Shown here: positions 61,311 to 64,000 of the stretch, piece by piece
How the letters are laid out: every line of letters begins with the position of its first letter
Position numbering within the stretch: the first letter of the stretch is position 1
From: Trichoplax sp. H2
Lineage: Eukaryota > Placozoa > Uniplacotomia > Trichoplacea
NCBI GenBank assembly: GCA_003344405.1
Contig: NOWV01000057.1
Span: 359,879 to 423,878 of the forward strand
Length of the DNA stretch: 64,000 nt
Direction of reading: 5' to 3'
Notes under the pieces: model-generated
Told to the model about the DNA's origin: nothing
Database searches by the model: none
What the model saw: only the letters and a program-made list of their open reading frames with translations
Position numbers and translations under genes: made by a program

Positions 61311-62612
61311 ACAGTAGATTATTCTAAACTTCGTTATTTAACTACTAATTTTAATATCTTGATCTCGCGAAATGTCAGCACCATATTAAAACACTATGTA
61401 TCTTGTTTACAAACTTGACTAAATAAGAGTAAGCGAGCAACGTTGTAGTAACATAGATATTCCTATTCTCATATCTAAAGTACTGTGATATAACACTGTG
61501 AAGCCTATTGTCAATAGCTCATTAACTGACAGCATTACAATTAGTTCTCAAGGCGTAAATTAATTATCTATCATATTTTAAGAGTAAAAATGATTTTAAA
61601 CTCGTACTAGAACTATACCATAAACTAATAATTTCTATTTCAAATGATCTAGCCTCAGCTTTGTGGTGCATAGATGTTAAATATTGCAAGTGCGACCAGA
61701 AAAATACAACAATAATGTGTTCAAATTTCGAAATGAAAGAGATTCCAACTGGAAATGCTATAGTTACCACCGTTGGTGATCTGTAAGTAATATATAGAAA
61801 GGAACTTAAATTTATTATAATATTATGTGGAATTAGAAACAGACACGCATATTTAAAGTTATAGAATTGCATCGACAATTATTGATAGATCTACGATTAT
61901 GATGTCATATGCCCACGCCTATTTTAGAAATTAAGCAATAAAGATATATTTAATCTAGATTTAGAAGTTTGGTAACAGGCTGCATTATACAACCAGTAAT
62001 GAGAAATATCGATTGAAAGATAATCATACTGAAATAGTTACTATACCATAGACATTTTTGAAAATATCCCTTACGTTTATGCGTTACTGCAGCATGAACA
62101 TTATAGTTAATTATTTCACCAGGCTAGTGTAACGTAATTGGAAATCTACAGATACCTCATAACTCTAAGCTCTTAGCCAAAAGTAGAATTGAAATAGTCA
62201 CGGCAATAAATGATCGGTAACTGTCACTATCATCGATAGATGCCGTTTTTAGTATTAATGTAAATATTAAATACTATTCGATTTTTAACGATACCACACT
62301 TATCTAGGATATTGGTAAATAATTCTAAATTTTAAATGATATTAAAATCAATTAAAGAAACATTATATTACTATCATTTCAATTTTAAAAAATTTGGGAT
62401 AAGAATTTCTGAGAAATACGATATTTCCAATTTAAGCAATTTATAGAGAATGCTTTAAATTATCACTAACCTTGCACCTCAATCAGGTCAATAACCGAAA
62501 CTGGAATCAAAATTATCAGAAATTACAGCTTTATTCAATATCCGAACCTTTCAAAAGTGTAAGCTAATGTCTCACATCTTTCATTGTCTGATTTTGCAAA
62601 TTATACACTGAT
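61311..62612. other. Intergenic, no gene seen
   Basis: The minus frame at 61564-61878 starts at TTG and has no recognisable domain. Otherwise AT-rich and empty. Confidence 0.45.
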
Positions 62613-62980
62613 TGTCACAAACCAGCTTGGTGACGAGGATAACGTAAAATAAATATCTAAATCTCTAAAAATCTGCGGATTCAGTACCCCTACTCACAAA
62701 AATTTAGACGCCTTTGATTCTACGTTAAACTCAACTAGACAATTGAGAACTACTTTATTAAACTATCTGATGGGTTTATATACCCTTCTACTGTAGCTAA
62801 CATTCATGAGTCATCTTATAAAAATACTAAGGTGAGAACATCTACTAACTAAGAGTCATCTTATAAAAATACTTAAGTGAGAACATCTACTAACTAATTT
62901 TTCACAGTCGGAAAACAATATGTCCTTTCTCAGAATCATTTCAGTGCACATTACAGTACAACATTACATTTACTGTAACA
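62613..62980 (-). mobile_element. LTR family 2, complete copy
   Basis: 368 bp. On the minus strand it runs from TGTTACAGTAAATG to CTGGTTTGTGACA (TG...CA), with TATATAAACCC followed about 15 bp later by AATAAAG, the same compact promoter/poly(A) layout as family 1. The 5' half matches 20294-20442. A 45-bp duplication (62808-62897) is private to this copy. No matching target duplication was seen (ctgat on the left, aattt on the right). Confidence 0.75.
62808..62897. repeat. Two-unit tandem duplication, period 45 bp
   Basis: gagtcatcttataaaaatac...gaacatctactaactaa is present at 62808-62852 and again at 62853-62897 with two small differences. The family 2 fragment at 20294 has only one unit. 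Confidence 0.9.
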
Positions 62981-63099
62981 AATTTATAATTAGAATAATT
63001 CCTATTGTAAGTAACTAATTGTGATATATTATCACTATATTATATTCACCAAATTTAGATAGCTATTTCTTCACGGTAGTTCGTACCTGACACTGATAC
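62981..63099 (-). repeat. Segment shared, inverted, with 20177-20293
   Basis: Reverse complement of the 20177-20293 segment, again abutting the TGTTACAGTAAAT end of a family 2 LTR, so the junction itself is shared between the two loci. Confidence 0.65.
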
Positions 63100-63689
63100 A
63101 AAACAACCTGAACCGCGTATTAGGGAGCAGTATCTACTCTTTCAGGAACACTTTTCCTATACTAGTAGACTACAAAAAGACTTAGACGCCTCGTATCTTA
63201 CGTTAAACACTAAGCATAAGAACAAACTTTATTACACGATTTTTCGCATTTATATACTCTTTTACAATAGCAAAGATATCCTAGTTAGTAATATTAACGT
63301 TGAAACTTGATAATGAATTAAAAACTAATTTTATCTACTGCTACCTAATGAAGATAACAGTATTTGTGAACATAGACATCGAATGACTAATACAAAATTG
63401 TAAGATTATAATATGTCCTATCACGTAACATTTCTACAATAATCTAAAATCTACCATAAGTAAATTACAATCACAGTGATTTGAATTATAAGAAGATTAT
63501 TCTCGATTCCCTAATTAAACTACTAATTTCAGTAAGCTGTACTGTATATATCACTATAAAAGCTAGTGCTATATTTAAATATCACACATCTAAATTAGAA
63601 ACTCTCCATATAAGGGTAAATCAACAAAATTATCCTAGCATAAATGTTTCTACTATAATTTCGATATCATAGTGCATAACACTGTAACA
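63100..63689 (-). mobile_element. Solo LTR, family 1, copy F (outer end lost)
   Basis: It matches the complement of copies A-C: ctagtagactaca, gacttagacgcctcgtat, ttacgttaaacactaag, the TATA and AATAAA complements, and the inner end ataacactgtaaca at 63676-63689. The TGTCACA end is degraded, and the copy is more diverged than A-C. The plus frame at 63481-63672 lies inside it and is not a gene. Confidence 0.8.
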
Positions 63690-64000
63690 TACGCCTATCC
63701 TGTCAAATAAAATCAGCTAAGATACGTTTAGTATTCCTTTTTAAGCTAAAAATACGATGAGTTTCTTTTCCGAATATTTTATTAGTAAACTTATGAAAAT
63801 TAAGTGACATATATCCTATAGCTTGTTGTTATGGTGTTGCGTAGTCATTAGGATAGTTTAATAAGTACAGTAGTAGCTAGTATGGAGAATATCCATATTT
63901 GTAGTGCTAGGTAAGATAAGTAATGCCTTAACGTGGATGTTGTTTGTAATAGTTCATTACATATTTGATATTGATTGTTATTGTGTGATAGATAGCAGTA
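63690..64000. other. Intergenic to window end
   Basis: AT-rich; nothing recognised. Confidence 0.5.

Noticed and set aside
61564-61878. 104-codon minus frame as a membrane protein gene
   Set aside because: It starts at TTG, its hydrophobic and AT-driven residues are typical of chance frames here, and no motif is seen.

Overview
This is animal nuclear DNA that is very AT-rich and gene-poor. It is most likely from a placozoan (Trichoplax/Hoilungia group). The reasons are a tandem array of intronless rhodopsin-family receptors, short GT-AG introns of about 70-370 bp in the only spliced genes, invertebrate-type LTR retrotransposon debris and a 20-N scaffold gap. The species assignment is an inference; no ribosomal or mitochondrial marker is present.

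Layout. From 0.7 to 34 kb, and again at 51-52 kb, there is an array of class A G-protein-coupled receptor genes, all on the minus strand. Seven are intact (722-1675, 7620-8594, 12743-13762, 22914-23978, 27280-28281, 32964-33980, 51153-52211). One is full-length except for a single in-frame TGA (16231-17187). One is a multiply frameshifted relic (4647-5616). Each is a single exon of 317-354 codons. They share a family signature: an N-glycosylated short N-terminus, a second extracellular loop like YPDDPxxCDF, an xxRPG motif just after TM5, (S/T)WP in place of the usual CWxP in most members, and NPxLY in TM7. Two subfamilies are interleaved along the array.

Between 39 and 46 kb, inserted in the receptor array and also on the minus strand, are two tandem eight-exon paralogues of the reticulon-4-interacting protein 1 (RTN4IP1) type of medium-chain NAD(P)H oxidoreductase. 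Five internal exons have exactly the same length in both copies. Beyond the last receptor there is one exon-like ORF (52411-52685) that I cannot name with confidence, and then about 8 kb with no visible gene.

The rest is retroelement debris. A solo LTR of about 630 bp (TG...CA ends, TATA box, AATAAA signal) occurs in five copies. One copy has a perfect 5-bp target duplication, and its empty site lies 384 bp away across the scaffold gap. A second, related LTR family, diverged LTR-like elements at 9.9 and 46.8 kb, a broken Ty3/gypsy-type gag fragment (21730-22304), a three-unit minisatellite (36917-37132) and several small tandem duplications are also present.

How it fits together: the receptors are presumably chemosensory or peptide receptors that expanded by local duplication. 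The oxidoreductase pair is a separate duplication with a housekeeping, probably mitochondrial, role. I see no operon, CRISPR array, rRNA or convincing tRNA.
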